Position numbers and translations under genes: made by a program. Shown piece after piece: positions 34,241-45,718 of a DNA stretch of 64,000 nt. Origin of the DNA: Diplolepis rosae (lineage: Eukaryota > Arthropoda > Insecta > Hymenoptera > Diplolepididae); NCBI GenBank assembly GCA_030998225.1, contig JAPYXD010000711.1, positions 1,798,001-1,862,000 of the forward strand, in the 5' to 3' direction. Numbering within the stretch: position 1 is the stretch's first letter; every line of letters starts with the position of its first letter. The notes below the pieces were generated by a model, which saw only the letters and a program-made list of their open reading frames with translations, did not search any database and was not told the DNA's origin.

Positions 34241-34522
34241 TCAATTATTATGACAAAACAAACGTTTGATATCTTGCGAGTGTATCATATATTTTAGTGT
34301 GTAATTCATCGGTTTTTCTTCTCCTGGAAATAATTCATTAATATCTTTTAGCAATGTCTCAAGATAAGTGCAAAATGTGTAAGATTTTTGGTGAATACAG
34401 TGAATTAAATAGTGAAAATCTGCCCACTCATTTATGAATGATGAAGTACTCGTACTATTATTTCGAGTACGTGAAAATGTATCAGGGGGACAGGAGATAC
34501 CAACTATTTTCTGTCGTTTCAA
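34241..34522 (-). CDS. Unrecognised coding-like fragment, minus strand
   Basis: The minus frame reads NEWADFHYLIHCIHQKSYTF and LETLLKDINELFPGEEKPMN and ends at 34241. The balanced composition, with aromatic, acidic and proline residues, looks more like real protein than a chance AT-rich frame. No family is recognised. It may be part of the same decayed locus as the plus-strand fragment 100 bp to the right, but the strands differ. Confidence 0.3.
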   Translation of the reverse strand: MKRQKIVGISCPPDTFSRTRNNSTSTSSFINEWADFHYLIHCIHQKSYTFCTYLETLLKDINELFPGEEKPMNYTLKYMIHSQDIKRLFCHNN

Positions 34523-34627
34523 AGTTGCTGTTGGACGAAGTGAAGAATATTTGGAGCAGAACTTCTATACCAATCGTTCTTGATCAAAAAATCTTAACAA
34601 TGATGAAAAAAATATGATGCTGTTAAC

Positions 34628-34900
34628 CTTTTTCATAGATATCCTTCCAAAAACCGAAATGAAAAGTTCATACATAAGCTGAATTCATTCAAGGATCAAG
34701 GTCTCTTCGACATAGCTGCTTTTAAATGTAATATTGACTCTTGTTCTTGTGAAAACAAGATTTATAAATCCGACGGAGTCTTTCTTGAAGACCAGAGAAC
34801 TTGCAGGAAACAAAACATAGGCTCTGCTCGTCGCACAAAAATCCAGCTTGAAATCTCAGTTTTGTTCTGCAACATCACGACCAACAAACTTGCCGAATAG
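34628..34900 (+). pseudogene. Cysteine-rich LFDI/DQR protein fragment (unknown insect family)
   Basis: The plus frame reads GLFDIAAFKCNIDSCSCENK and then FLEDQRTCRKQNIGS, ending at TAG 34898-34900. A CXC-type cysteine cluster followed by a DQR-R motif is, to my memory, common in multi-copy uncharacterised insect proteins that may be transposon-linked. This is family-level recollection, not a search. There is no start Met and no downstream continuation. Confidence 0.35.
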
Positions 34901-36003
34901 CTAACTCAGGTGAACAGCTTGGTACATTGCCACAAAGTAAAATGACAGATTAAATATCAAAAATTTTCCAGGATAGTTGCAATGGTAACCACTCTTTGCC
35001 AGGAAAGAATTCAAGTCCCAGCCCTAGAAGATAGACAAAAAATTATCAAGGGATTTTACAGTATCCTGATAGGACACAAATGAGTGCAAAAAACATACTT
35101 GCGAAATCGGGAGTGATACTCTTGGACGTGCATGTGAAACGAAATTTGCACATAAATTCGTGAGTGCAAAAGTTGTCTTGAGAAAAAATTGATACGAGCA
35201 TGAACTCGCGAGCCCATGTTTATAACCGGCACACCTTTTCGAGTTTTCGAAAAGGTATCCTTTGATACTGTAGGCAGATTAGCACCAACACAAAACGGAA
35301 ATTGGCACATCTCAGCAATGCAAGATATTTCTGGTAAATAGTGCATTGCTCTTTCCATTTCGGATACCAGGGACAACAATATAGCCCCTGCAGTCGCTAC
35401 TCATCTTTTGATGAGGTATGAAGTACTCAAGTGTATCCTTACAGACAGGGGAGGGGGTTTCGTCAGTTAACTGATGAAACACCTAGAAAAATTGTTTAAT
35501 TATTAAAGTAATGACACCCATCCGTACTAGCATCGGAGCAGTTGGAATCTATTTTCAGAGATATCCAAGACCATTCCCCCAGATTAGGTTTTCTAGGATC
35601 GAGAGTATGTGTTGAAGAATTAGCCCAGCTGACGACAATTACTATCATATGTAAGAACACAATCAAGAATATTGTTAGATGTTTCGTTGGTGGACAAGAC
35701 TGACTATGTTATGTGCGAGCTCCATCCGGTTCCTGTGGATCAGACCATTTTCTTGAATTGCATGACAAAAGCATACTTCCACCCCACATTCCCGTACCTC
35801 TTTGTGGACCAGTACCAGCGAACGCATACGTTGATGAGCAGAAGATGCCGATTCCAAGAATGCAATTTGTTGTTGCCTGCGAAGCAATCTTCCTTCGCGG
35901 GTACTCCCTGCCGCTCGCTTGTCTGACAACGAAATTCGGGCTGCGTCATTTTTTTCCGTATATGTGTTGAGACACTCATTATTATTTTGGGTAAAACTCG
36001 ACT

Positions 36004-36720
36004 TTATTCATCAACATAGTCTCCTTCAAAAGCAACACAATCAGTCCAGCGCTTCTCTAACATTTCAATACCTTTCTTGTAGAACAATTCATCTTTGGCC
36101 TCAAAATAAGCGTTAATTTCGATGATGACTTCCTCGTTGGAGTAGAATCTCTGTCCTTGGAGCATTTTTTGATGTTTGCAAACAGGTAGTAGTCGCTGGG
36201 GGCCAGATCCGGTAAATATAGTGGGTGCGGAAGCAATTCGAAGCTCAATTCATTCAATTTCGCCATGGTAGCGAGCGACTTGTGACATGGGGCGTTGTCT
36301 TTGTGACACAGCACTTTTTTCTTCTTAATTTGGAGCCGTTTCTCACCGATTTCGTTCTTCAAACGCATAAATTGGCCAATGTAACGTTCGCTATTGATCG
36401 TCTTACCTTTTTCAAGGTATTCGATGAACAAAACTCCTTGAACATCCCAAAATACTGAGGCCATAACCTTACCGGCTCACATTTGCGTTTTTGGCCGCTT
36501 TGGACGCTTCTCACCGACTGCAGTCCACTCAGCTGACGACCGCTTTGACTCCGGAGTGTAGTGATGGATCCAGGTTTCGTCCATTGTCACATACCGTTTA
36601 TTTCGGTGAAACAACTCCAAACAGCGCTCGGAATTAACGACACGTTGTCGTTTTTGATCCACCGTGAGCAAACGCGGCACTGTAATGGTAAATCAAAACA
36701 CGAAATTGTTTCGAATCCAT
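36004..36720 (-). pseudogene. Mariner transposase (second lineage), internally deleted
   Basis: The Met at 36718-36720 opens MDSKQFRVLIYHY. This joins directly to the block RLLTVDQKRQRVV, with a shift in frame, so the helix-turn-helix region of about 100 residues is missing. The catalytic Asps are visible in TMDETWIHHYTPES, CHKDNAPCH and LAPSDYYLF. A TGA interrupts just before AGKVMASVFWD. One A is lost in a run after FANIKK, and the C-terminus then continues in another frame to TAA at 36004-36006. The right-hand terminal repeat seems present near 36890, while the left end is not clear. Confidence 0.85.
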
Positions 36721-36904
36721 TGTTTTGAGAATATCAAGACTAGCGTCACTTAAATCACTGTAACTCGTGGACCAAACATCAGAATGTCATGAAATTTTGA
36801 CAGGTATCTTTTGAAGGTTGGTACTCATGAAAAATCATACAGAACTTTTGTTGACAACGCCATCTATGTCTCAGTCCCGGGACTTACTGATCCACGTGTT
36901 ATAT

Positions 36905-37086
36905 GGGTTTCATAGCGTCTAGAACATTTTTGGCAACTAGGTGTAACCCCTTAAGAACCTTACATGAGCATGGACAGCAAAATTGTTTTCTACCAGGTAA
37001 ATTTGTAATTTCCCCTTGTATCACATTCTTCTTATTTTACTTTGTTTCTGACTGAGACATAAATTTTCATTCAATTATATATATAT

Positions 37087-37117
<31 letters not shown>

Positions 37118-37127
37118 CATATATATA
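36905..37127. repeat. Spacer ending in an (AT)n microsatellite
   Basis: Noncoding, with an AT dinucleotide run at about 37077-37127. The next element is inserted at the TA at its end. Confidence 0.6.
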
Positions 37128-37729
37128 CAGGGTGAGGCACATAAAGTGTTAAAGAGCGGTAGGACTCAAACTACTTATCATATTAAAAAATGTTTCAGAC
37201 AAAAGTTTCAGTGTTCAAGAAGGTCGTACATTATTACCGATTTTAAGACGAATTCAGTGAACTAAAACACAAGGTCATTCTAGTCACGCAAAGTATAAAA
37301 ATAGTCGGGAAATAATTTTCATTTCTTTTCATTTCTTTCGATACCCATGAGAATACACATCGATAGGGTATTGTTGACATCGGCAGAAAGTAAGCATTTT
37401 CTGTTGACATATCAGTTAGGCACGCATTAGCTTCTAATGTAAGTACATCGGAACGCGAAAATGAACGATTTTCAAGAATATTTTGATATGTTGATGGTGC
37501 TGGGGAAATGCCGTAAACATTACAAAAACGCCCAAGATTTGTATGCGACTCTTTATCCGTATAGGCAAAAAAAATCCCACATGGCTTTTAAGCGCTAAGT
37601 TGACCGTTTCTGTCGCTTCAGTAAAGTGAAACAAACAAGAGTTAAACGTCGACCAATTGTTAATGAAAATAATGCGGCTGCTATCTTAGCTTTTGCTGCA
37701 CTAAATCCATATGCGAGGTGAACGCATGA
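37128..37729 (+). mobile_element. Tc1/mariner-like element, 5' half only, cut by an R1 LINE
   Basis: Starts CAGGGTGAGGCACATAAAG after a TA. The Met at 37461 opens MNDFQEYFDMLMVLGKCRKH, followed by the helix-turn-helix style NAQDLYATLYPYRQ and, after an in-frame TAA near 37597, NAAAILAFAALNPYA. This resembles the N-terminal DNA-binding region of insect Tc1/mariner transposases of the kind seen again at 45041. The element stops where the R1 5' UTR begins at about 37730, and the rest was not found after 41.7 kb. Confidence 0.65.
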
Positions 37730-38568
37730 GTCCAAGCACGGAGCAGACGCGTCCTGCAGCCCACCAACGGTAGTAGCCGCAAGGACTCTGCCAGCAGTAG
37801 GGCTGTTGCCGTCAGGATGGCTGCCAAGGGAGCCCTATAGACGGGCTTTTCCCTAGTGATGGGCGTGCCGGGCGCACGTGCCACGACGGTTGTTCTGCGA
37901 CTTTCAGGCGCGTGAGGACGCGGTGTGGAGCGAAAGCATCAGGGGACTTCGAACAGGTCTCTTGATGCCGAATGAACGTACACGGAGTGAATGCGGGGGG
38001 CCCCTTAATCGGGGTATCGCCCCAAATGCGTGTGCGGCGATGACGCTGAACTTCCCGCGTGCGCTCTTGCGGTCACACTACAATCACATGCACGACACCG
38101 ACACCCACACACACCAGAATGAATGGATGGCTGAGTGAATGGGGCTGCGGCCGGCGCCTGGTGGATATTCCCGATAGACTAGCCAAGGGAGGAGTAGTAG
38201 CCTCTCGACCAGGGTAGGACGCGATGTCAGTACCTCACCTCTGTGGAAGTAATATGGGTAACCGTAAGTCCCTCCGGTGTTCGACCGCGAAGGGCAAAGA
38301 TCCCGTGAAACAACATGTTAATCTGGGAAAACCGCTCACGATCCTACTGTCTGGAGCCAATGTCGGGGTTGAAATCATGGACGTCCGGGCGCAGGAATGA
38401 AGGATTACCTGGTCAGTATCCGACGCTGCGTAGGATAAATCGCACACCGTCTAGCCTGAAGTCCGGGTCAGGTGTCGGGGCGCACCCGGCACCGCTTGGT
38501 CGATAGGGGTGACGTTAAACCTTTAGCCCATGACGGGCGAACCGTCTTAAGACACGAGGAAAACAAAT
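37730..38568 (+). other. R1-clade LINE 5' UTR (copy A)
   Basis: About 840 bp of GC-rich sequence starting TCCAAGCACGGAGCAGACGC and running to the Met at 38569. It matches 50900-51720 closely, and both lie directly upstream of an R1-type ORF1. Conserved blocks include AATATGGGTAACCGTAAGTC and GGGAAAACCGCTCACGATCC. It probably holds the promoter and leader RNA. Confidence 0.7.
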
Positions 38569-39010
38569 ATGAACTCTGAAAAAAATAAAGGACATGGAGA
38601 GGTGAAGGCGCCAGATGCGCACTCACACACTCCTACAGGAGCTGAGGGATGGCAAGACGTCCTTCAGCTCCTGAAGGAGCAAAATGAAAAAATGGAAAGA
38701 TAGCCAGGGCCCTCAGCGTTATACAACAGGGTATGCTGAGGAATAACCCTGGCTTCGTTAAAGACTCGGTGAACGAGCCAACTGAGGTGTTGAGCGGCAT
38801 GCTCAACACCCACAAGTGCCTCCTGGAGAGCGGGGTGAAATTCCAGAAGAAAATGGAATCTCACCCCGCTATGAAGAAATTGGGGATCTTCTAGAGACCA
38901 CGTTCGGCGTCTCTGGGAGATACCCCAAAAAATCAGGCGAAGGGCGAAAAAAGATCTGCGCCCTCTCCCCCTCTGGAAAAAACTCCCAAGAGGGAACTTC
39001 GCGAACACCT
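38569..39010 (+). pseudogene. R1-clade ORF1 fragment
   Basis: The Met at 38569 opens MNSEKNKGHGEVKAPDAHS, but a TAG follows after EKMER near 38700. Later blocks in a shifted frame (NNPGFVKDSVNEPTEVLSG, LLESGVKFQKKMESHPAMKK) are shared with the start of the copy at 5150. The zinc-knuckle part and the endonuclease are missing: near 39000 the sequence jumps to the linker that precedes the reverse transcriptase. Confidence 0.65.
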
Positions 39011-41338
39011 CGAAGAAACCAGGCTCATCGATGAGCTTGGTTTTGGTCTGCCCTGCTGGGTCGTTTGAAGCTGCTCTGCGCTCGGTGAGGCAGAAGGTGG
39101 TCGCGGCTTGCGACTACTCGATGCCTCGCCGTGAGCGCAGGCAAGCCAAGGGTTCGATGTACTGGTGGAACGACCAGTTGGCAGCCCTACGTCGAGAATG
39201 CCTCGCAGCGCGGCGAAAATTCACCCGTTCAAAGGGGGATGCTACGCTGCACGAGACATGGAAAGGGGCAAAAACAGGTTTGAGGCGAGGCATAAAGAAA
39301 AGCCGACTTCAATGCTGGAAAGACTTGATCGGTGAGGTCGAGAAGAACCCATGGGGTCTCGCCTTCAAAATAGTCACCAAGAGATTGGTGCCTAGAAGAA
39401 AGACCCCGGGCCTGGATAATCCCGATTGAGTCCAGTACATTGTGCGTAGCTTGTTTCCACACGTGGAGCCGTTCCAAAGACAGGATCGAAGTTCCTGCGT
39501 GGTCCGGCGCGAAGAACTCTTCACTCTCGAAGAACTAAAGAGAGCGGGTGGAAGGCTTAAGGCAAATACAGCGCCGGGTATCGACGGGGTGCCGAACGAG
39601 ATCCTCAAAGAGGTGATCAGGGCGTACCCAGAGATCCTCCTAGAAACCTTTAACTCCTGTCTTCGGGAGGGCAGGTTCTTCGCAGATTGGAAGAAGCAGA
39701 GGTTGGTCCTGCTGAGGAAGGGCAACAAATCTCCAGGGGTTGCCTCGTCGTATAGACCAATATGCTTATTGGATACGATGGGGAAGCTTCTGGAGGAGTT
39801 GATTCTACAACGGCTTCAGGCTCTCTTGGTCGGGGAGAACGGGCTCTCGGAACACCAGTTCGGATTCAGGAAAGAAAGGTCCACTGTGGACGCCATCCAA
39901 GCTGTGGTTAACATCGCCACAAATGCAAGAAAAGGAACTGGTAAGCGTAAGGGATTCTGTGCGTTGATTAGCATTGACATACGCAATGCGTTCAATACCG
40001 CGAGATGGAACATCTGCATCGAGGCGATGGTGCGGAAAAAGGTTCCAGACTACCTGTTGCGAATGATAGATGACTATCTGAGCGACAGGTGGGTGATATA
40101 TGAGGGCGACAAATGGTCTCTCAAGGAGGAGATGACATGTGGCGCCCCTCAAGGGTCGCGGGTGGGTCCACTCGTTTGGAACGTCATGCACGACGATTTC
40201 CTGCGCATGGACCTGCCTGCTGGAACGAGCATCGTCGGCTTCGCGGATGACGCTCTTGTTGTGTGCGCCGCTGACGACGTCGGAATCTTAGAGCTGAGGA
40301 TCAATGAAAGTCTGTGGCGAGCGAAGCGCTGGTTGGATGGCAGAGGTCTTAAAATTGCCCCTTGAGAAAACCGAGGCTTTGCTCGTTACGGACAGGAGAT
40401 CCTTCCAATACCCGAGAATCGTTCTCGGAGAGCATGAAGTCGATTGGAAAACAAGCATTAAGTACCTGGGGGTGCAGCTGCATCGTAGGCTTAGCTTTGG
40501 CGAACACCTAAAGATCGCAGCCGCCAAAGCCATCCAATGTGGAGCAAACTTGGCCCGGCTTATGCCAAACATTGGTGGACCCAGGGAAGCGAAAAGAAGA
40601 TTGATGGCAAGCGTGGTCCATTCGAAGCTGCTTTATGCAGCTCCGGTCTGGGCCAATGCCTTGCAAAACCATGCTATCCAGAAGAAGCTGTTCTCGGCCT
40701 AGAGACTTGTCGCGCTGAGAATAGTTTCGGCATATAGAACTATCTCGACGAGCGCTGTGCTGGTCCTGGCGAACGCCCCGCCAATAGATTTATTGGCGGA
40801 GGAAAGGCAGGAAACCTTTCAGCTTCGCAAGGAGCTTACCTGCGCCGACCTGCAGGAAATCGCTCGCGCGAAGGAGGCCATCCGCAAGGATGGAAGGCGC
40901 AGACTCGTCGAGAAATGGCAGATGAGATGGCATGGTGAGCAGACAGGGAGATGGACCTACCGCCTGATCCCGAAGCTCGCCACCTGGCTGAACAGAAAGC
41001 ACGGGGAAGTCGGCTTTTACTTGGCACAAGCGCTCTCGGGCCATGGCTGTTTTAACGCGTACCTGAGGCGCTTTAAGAAGAGAGACGAGGAGACGTGTTG
41101 CTACTGCGATTCCCCGGTGGATAACGCAGAGAACGCACTCTTCGTCTGCGCAAAATGGGGTGTGGCTAGGGGGGTCCTCGGTCAGGCGGTGGGTTCCGAA
41201 CTTACTCCTGACACGATGGTCCCCATCATGCTCCAGTCTGAACGGTTCTGGACGCTGATTGAGTCATTCGTCACACTTGTGATGAAGACGAGAGAACTTG
41301 ATGGGCGTCGAGAGCGAAACAACAGGGAGGGCCAGTAG
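39010..41338 (+). pseudogene. R1-clade ORF2 reverse transcriptase and C-terminus, three lesions
   Basis: The best preserved reverse transcriptase in the window. It shows NTAPGIDGVPNEIL, SYRPICLLDTMGKLLE, FGFRKERSTVDAIQ, ISIDIRNAFNTARW, MTCGAPQGSRVGPLVWN and the catalytic GFADDALVV. The C-terminal CCYCDSPVDNAENALFVC has Asn where the 7 kb copy has His. Only TGA 39427-39429, a one-base insertion near 40363 and TAG 40700-40702 break it. The stop is at 41336-41338. The endonuclease is deleted. Confidence 0.9.
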
Positions 41339-41700
41339 AAATCGCATCGGGGCCGGCACCCGCTGTCCAGCGTCTCGGGTAGACTTGACTGTCCGCGTCG
41401 TTCGATGGAGGAATCTGTTTGTTTCTCCCCTGGGTGGCGCGGCTAGTCGGTTATCCTATTGGGCGTGTGGCCGCGGGTGGAAGTTCCGGGCGAACGGATG
41501 ACGGAAGAGTCGTACGCGACTTTAAGCTGGAACCAACTGCCCGCGAAGTTTAAAGCCGAAAGGCGGTTCCGCGGGTGGTGTATTGGTTCGAGAGAGGGGG
41601 TTTTTTGGTTTTAACAGGTATGCCTAGACCCGTCCTAGCAATAAAGTTGAAGAGGGGGAGAACGCGTTTCGCTAGAAATGCTCCAGGGCTAGTCACTGAC
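41339..41700 (+). other. R1-clade 3' UTR
   Basis: The first about 140 bases after the stop match the 3' UTR of the copy ending at 7290 (GTAGAAATCGCATCGGGGCC). The two then diverge. This copy continues GC-rich to about 41700, with an AATAAA at about 41640. The exact 3' end is not defined. Confidence 0.5.
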
Positions 41701-42811
41701 ACTTTATAATTATCCATGGTTTAGCGGGGGAATCTCACGAACGTGCACCGGCCTAAATTATTATTTTTAAAAAATGGGAGGGTTCTAAACACTATTCAAA
41801 GGCACATTCCGTGGTGATTCCGTCGCTAGAAAATAATATAGGAATTCGTACCTTCGTCACTCGCCCCTTTTCCACTACCTTGATTTACAATTCCTCATTA
41901 ATTTACGATGCATCGACACAGTTATTCCTTTCGTCACTCCTTTTTTAATAATTCCTTCTCGAAACTCTCCAACAAATCTCTTCTTAAAAATCTCCAACAA
42001 TCCTCTTTTTTCATCCAAAATCCTCCTCAAAATCGCTCGAAAAAGATTACACGCTGTCACACGCCAGCCAACAACCAGAATAATGATTCCCGCCTGACGT
42101 CACCAGTGCTGCTCCTGCCCAAATCTATTCCTCCTCTCCACCCCATTAGGACTATCACAAGGTGAGTTCACACTCGTGCGTCGTTGAGTTTCTCGGGATT
42201 CATCGACTAAAGGTCACTCCACAACGTTAATCTCAGAGAGATTGTCTAACGGCCATCTTCCGTTAACTATGGGGTGGGTTCTCAAAACGTTTTATTATAA
42301 TTAATCAACCCCTGTTCTCAACTGGAACCTGCCTAATGTCTAGAACAGGGTTGGGTTGTCATTTAAATGTACCTAATTTCCAGCCCGTGATCGCATCTGG
42401 TATTTGCCTTGAGTCTTGAACAGGGCTGGGTCGTGGAAGATGCGTACTCCTTCAGGTTGGAGTCGATAGTCGTGGGTAGCCTCCCTAGTACTTTGGCACA
42501 TGGCGAGAGTCACGGATGGGGTTGTACAGTCCCCATCCTTATCCACACTCACAGTCTGTAACTACTTAAAGCGCTCTGCAGCCCCAATACTTTTCTCCGC
42601 CAAGGTGGAATCCCGAATATCTTCCCACAATCATAACTTGGAACATCGCCCGAGGTCTTCGGTAATGGTCCTATCTCAATTGGGCGTTAAAAGCCCGAAG
42701 TATATCTCACATTTCATGTGTCGAGAAAAATCTGACCGATACCCATTAGTCAACATGCAATGCATACATCGAACTCTCTCTGTCTATTATTGTATGATAG
42801 GGAATAGTGCC
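41701..42811. other. Noncoding or unclear stretch
   Basis: An open frame at 41908-42165 reaches a good donor-like sequence, ACAAG|GTGAGTTC, near 42162, but its composition is low-grade (Ser, Asn and Phe rich) and unrecognised. AACAGGG(T/C)TGGGT is repeated at 42345 and 42420. Otherwise nothing is seen. Confidence 0.3.
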
Positions 42812-42820
42812 AACTTCGAC

Positions 42821-43731
42821 GGTAGGTATACATTGTACCATAATTTTAGTTGCCCAAAGTTTCAATTGCCCATATAATCACCAGACCTCACTATATTTGA
42901 AAAGCAGTGTTAGATGAAGATTATGAAAGGAATGTGTTGGTAAAAACTTCGAGGATTGCAAGATGCAGGATTCCTGTACATTTCCCTGAAGCGCTCTCTA
43001 CCGCCTATATTTGATATATACTTGCAATTTTTGCCAACGCATTCCTTTCATAATCTTCGTCAAACACTGCTTTTCAAATATAGTGATTTCTGGTGATTTT
43101 ATGGGCAATTGAAACTTTGGGCAACTAAAACTATGGTACAATGTACACCGTAGCGAACTGGCTGAACGCTAGCTTTACGCTGTACCGTAAAGCTATCGTA
43201 AAGTAACATTATAACTCATGAATGAGGCAAAATAAACATTCAAAATGTTTTTATCCTTATTCTACGTTGAAAATAACGTTAACTGGTAATTGAAATATGC
43301 AATAATTTTATTTATTTACGCTAAAAATTGAAAAAGACATAATACCTGTCATTCAAGGCAGTGCAGTAGTTCATCACTTTCCATGTCTTCACCGTCAGGA
43401 TTGAATATTTGTTAGAGTGAGATGAAAGTATAGTTGTGTCTCACTCCAACCAATGGTCAACTTTAACGGAGAAGTTCCACAAAAGGTGAACCACTGCACT
43501 GCCTTCAATGACAGGTATTATGTTTTTTTTTAATTTTTAGCGTAAATAAATAAAATTATTGCATATTTCAATCACCAGTTAACGTTATTTTCAACGTAGA
43601 TTAAGGATGAAAACATTTTGAATGTTTATTTTGCCTCATTCATGAGTTATAATGCTACTTTACGATAGCTTTACGATAGCTTTACGGTACAGCGTAAAGC
43701 TACCATTCAGCCAGTTCGCTAGGGACCTACC
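42821..43731. mobile_element. Composite fold-back MITE with 9 bp flanking repeat
   Basis: Flanked by AACTTCGAC at 42812-42820 and 43732-43740, and bounded by GGTAGGT and ACCTACC. It contains two nested inverted repeats. One is 42821-43149 (TACATTGTACC arms, GTTTTAGTTGCCCAAAG). The other is about 43153-43725 (GCGAACTGGCTGAA arms, about 240 bp each). The centre of the second carries the CTGTCATTGAAGGCA core also seen at 12.0 kb. There is no coding content. Confidence 0.75.
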
Positions 43732-43807
43732 AACTTCGACTTCTTTATGACGGAGGGGTTGTGGAGTGCCTATATGTCCTCTAATTGGTCTCTTCGACGA
43801 ACGTGTA

Positions 43808-44090
43808 ACCCGGTAGGTATACATTGTACTATAGTTTTAGTTGCCCAAAGTTTCAATTGCCCAAAAAAACACCAGGAGTCACTATATTTGAAAAGCAGTG
43901 TTTGACGAAGATTATGAAAGGAATGCGTTGGCAAAAATTGCAAGTATATATCAAAAATAGGCGGTAGAGAGCGCTTCAGAGAAATGCACAGGAATCCTAC
44001 ATCTTGCAATCCTCGCAGTTTTTGCCAACACATTCCTTTCATGATCTTCGTCTAACACTGCTTTTCAAATATAGTGACGTCTGGTGATTT
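43808..44090. mobile_element. Second copy of the TACATTGTAC fold-back MITE, inner part inverted
   Basis: Begins GGTAGGTATACATTGTACTA like the copy at 42821. The segment between the AATGCGTTGGCAAAAA-type arms is in reverse orientation relative to that copy. Its right terminus is lost near 44090. Confidence 0.75.
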
Positions 44091-45040
44091 ATCGAAAATA
44101 CCCATACCTCGCAATAAACGTAAAATTCAAAAGTGTTGTTTTGCATTCACGATTAATTTCCGTGAATTATGCTATGCGTCAGTTTCGCATTGGACTCTGG
44201 ACCAAAACTTTTAAATTCGATACTTCGTATATGACATCTAATTCTTAAATGCGTTTGAAAGTGAATGATAAAAAATTTGGCCCGCAATGTTCTTGAATGC
44301 AAAACTTTGCATTCGTTCTAATGCTTTCGAATGCGGTTGAATGAGAGGGAAGTTCTCAGCGAAATCAAAACTTTCTAATGCGAGAGCTTGCATTGACTTG
44401 AATTCTTTTAAAAGCGAAATAATGAGACGAATTTTTTAGCAATGTAAAAACATTTCTTAGCATCCTAAACCATAATTTAAAAGTATGAAAATTTTAGTAC
44501 ATTTCAATACTTTTCAATTCGACGTTTTTCCCAGGGTAATGTAATATTTATTGCGACTAATATAACTCTCAACTCAACACGTGATGTGTGATCTAAAATC
44601 TGATATGCGATTCTCGAATTCTAAGATGTAACTGTTTTATGTTGAAACATTGCTATTATTTACAAAATAACCAGTTAGTTCAGTATATATGTATTATAAT
44701 TACTTTTATTTTTGCGAATAATATTATAGTATTCTATTGTTATTATTTATTGACGATAATTGTTTTTTAAAAATGAAATGCATAATTCAATGTTCATTGC
44801 ACAATTCAAAATATATATGTTCCGTTTATATTTATATTGTTTTCAATATACTATTCCCACCCATGCATTTTAAAACCCTTCTTTCAAAACCATTATTATT
44901 GGTTCACATAGTTGCAAATAAATTATTATTGTCAATTGTCTATTATTTTGTATGTAATTTTATTTCTAAACTTCAATTTCAAGTGAATTTTTAATTAATC
45001 AAAAATTATTATCAATTATATCATTAAATTACTTTGATAT
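44091..45040. other. Noncoding AT-rich spacer
   Basis: No gene or clear repeat is seen. Confidence 0.4.
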
Positions 45041-45718
45041 ACAGGGTTTTCCAATTAAAGGTTTCATTTTGAATAGCCAGAAATTTGGTCAGCTGTCATA
45101 ACCTCTCTATACGCAAAGTGTAACGGTGCGGTTTTTGGGCAGGGGGGATCATTGGGCCTTATTTTTTTGAAAATGAAGCTGAAGCGGCTGTTTTGGTGAA
45201 TGGATTGCGATATTGAACCATAATTCATGGATTTTTATGGCAAGAATTGAAAGATATGGATGTGGACAATGTTTATTTCTAACAGGACGGAGCTACGTGC
45301 CACACAAGTGGCGAAACACGTGATGTTTTACGTGAAAAGTTTCCAGGCCGAGTGATTTCTCGAAACGGTGATTACAATTGACCGCCGAGATCATGCGATT
45401 TAACAGCTCTATACTTTTTTTCTTTGGGGTTACGTAAAAGATAAGGTTTATTCTGATGCTCCTCATTCAATTCAAGAACTGAAAAAGAAGATACGTGCCG
45501 TTATCGACAAAATAGAACCCCAAATGTGCAAAAATTTTATGGAAAATTGCATCAAAAGAGCATGGTCCTGGAAACATAGCCGTAAAGGCCACATGAATAA
45601 TATTGTTTTATATTATTAATGTCAAACAATCCGCTATTAAATAAAATAAAATCAAATAATTTTTTAAAAAGGACACGTTTTTTATAAATAAAAATCAATA
45701 CTCTAATTTGAAAACCCG
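45041..45718 (+). mobile_element. Tc1/mariner-like deletion derivative with transposase C-terminus
   Basis: Left end ACAGGGTTTTCCAATTAAAG after TATA. The right end, TTTGAAAACCCG near 45718, is its imperfect inverse. Inside, a degenerate transposase tail is readable: FWAGGIIGPYFFENEAEAAV, QDGATCHTS with the second catalytic Asp, PPRSCDLTA, then more fragments to about 45600. Stops fall where the family has Gln or Trp, and the third acidic position (usually LTPLD) reads LTALY. The N-terminal half is absent. It is the same broad family as 37128-37729. Confidence 0.75.

Larger units (their letters stand above)
34070..36003. other. Stretch with unrecognised coding-like fragments
   Basis: Two fragments are listed separately (34241-34522 minus, 34628-34900 plus). 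From about 35530 to 35950 further open but interrupted frames occur on both strands, none with a motif I recognise. The stretch may hold remains of an unknown transposon or a decayed gene. Confidence 0.35.

Noticed and set aside
37730..38568. GC-rich segment as rDNA flanking an R1 insertion
   Set aside because: No 28S rRNA block was recognised, and the same segment precedes another R1-type ORF1 at 50900, which fits a 5' UTR.
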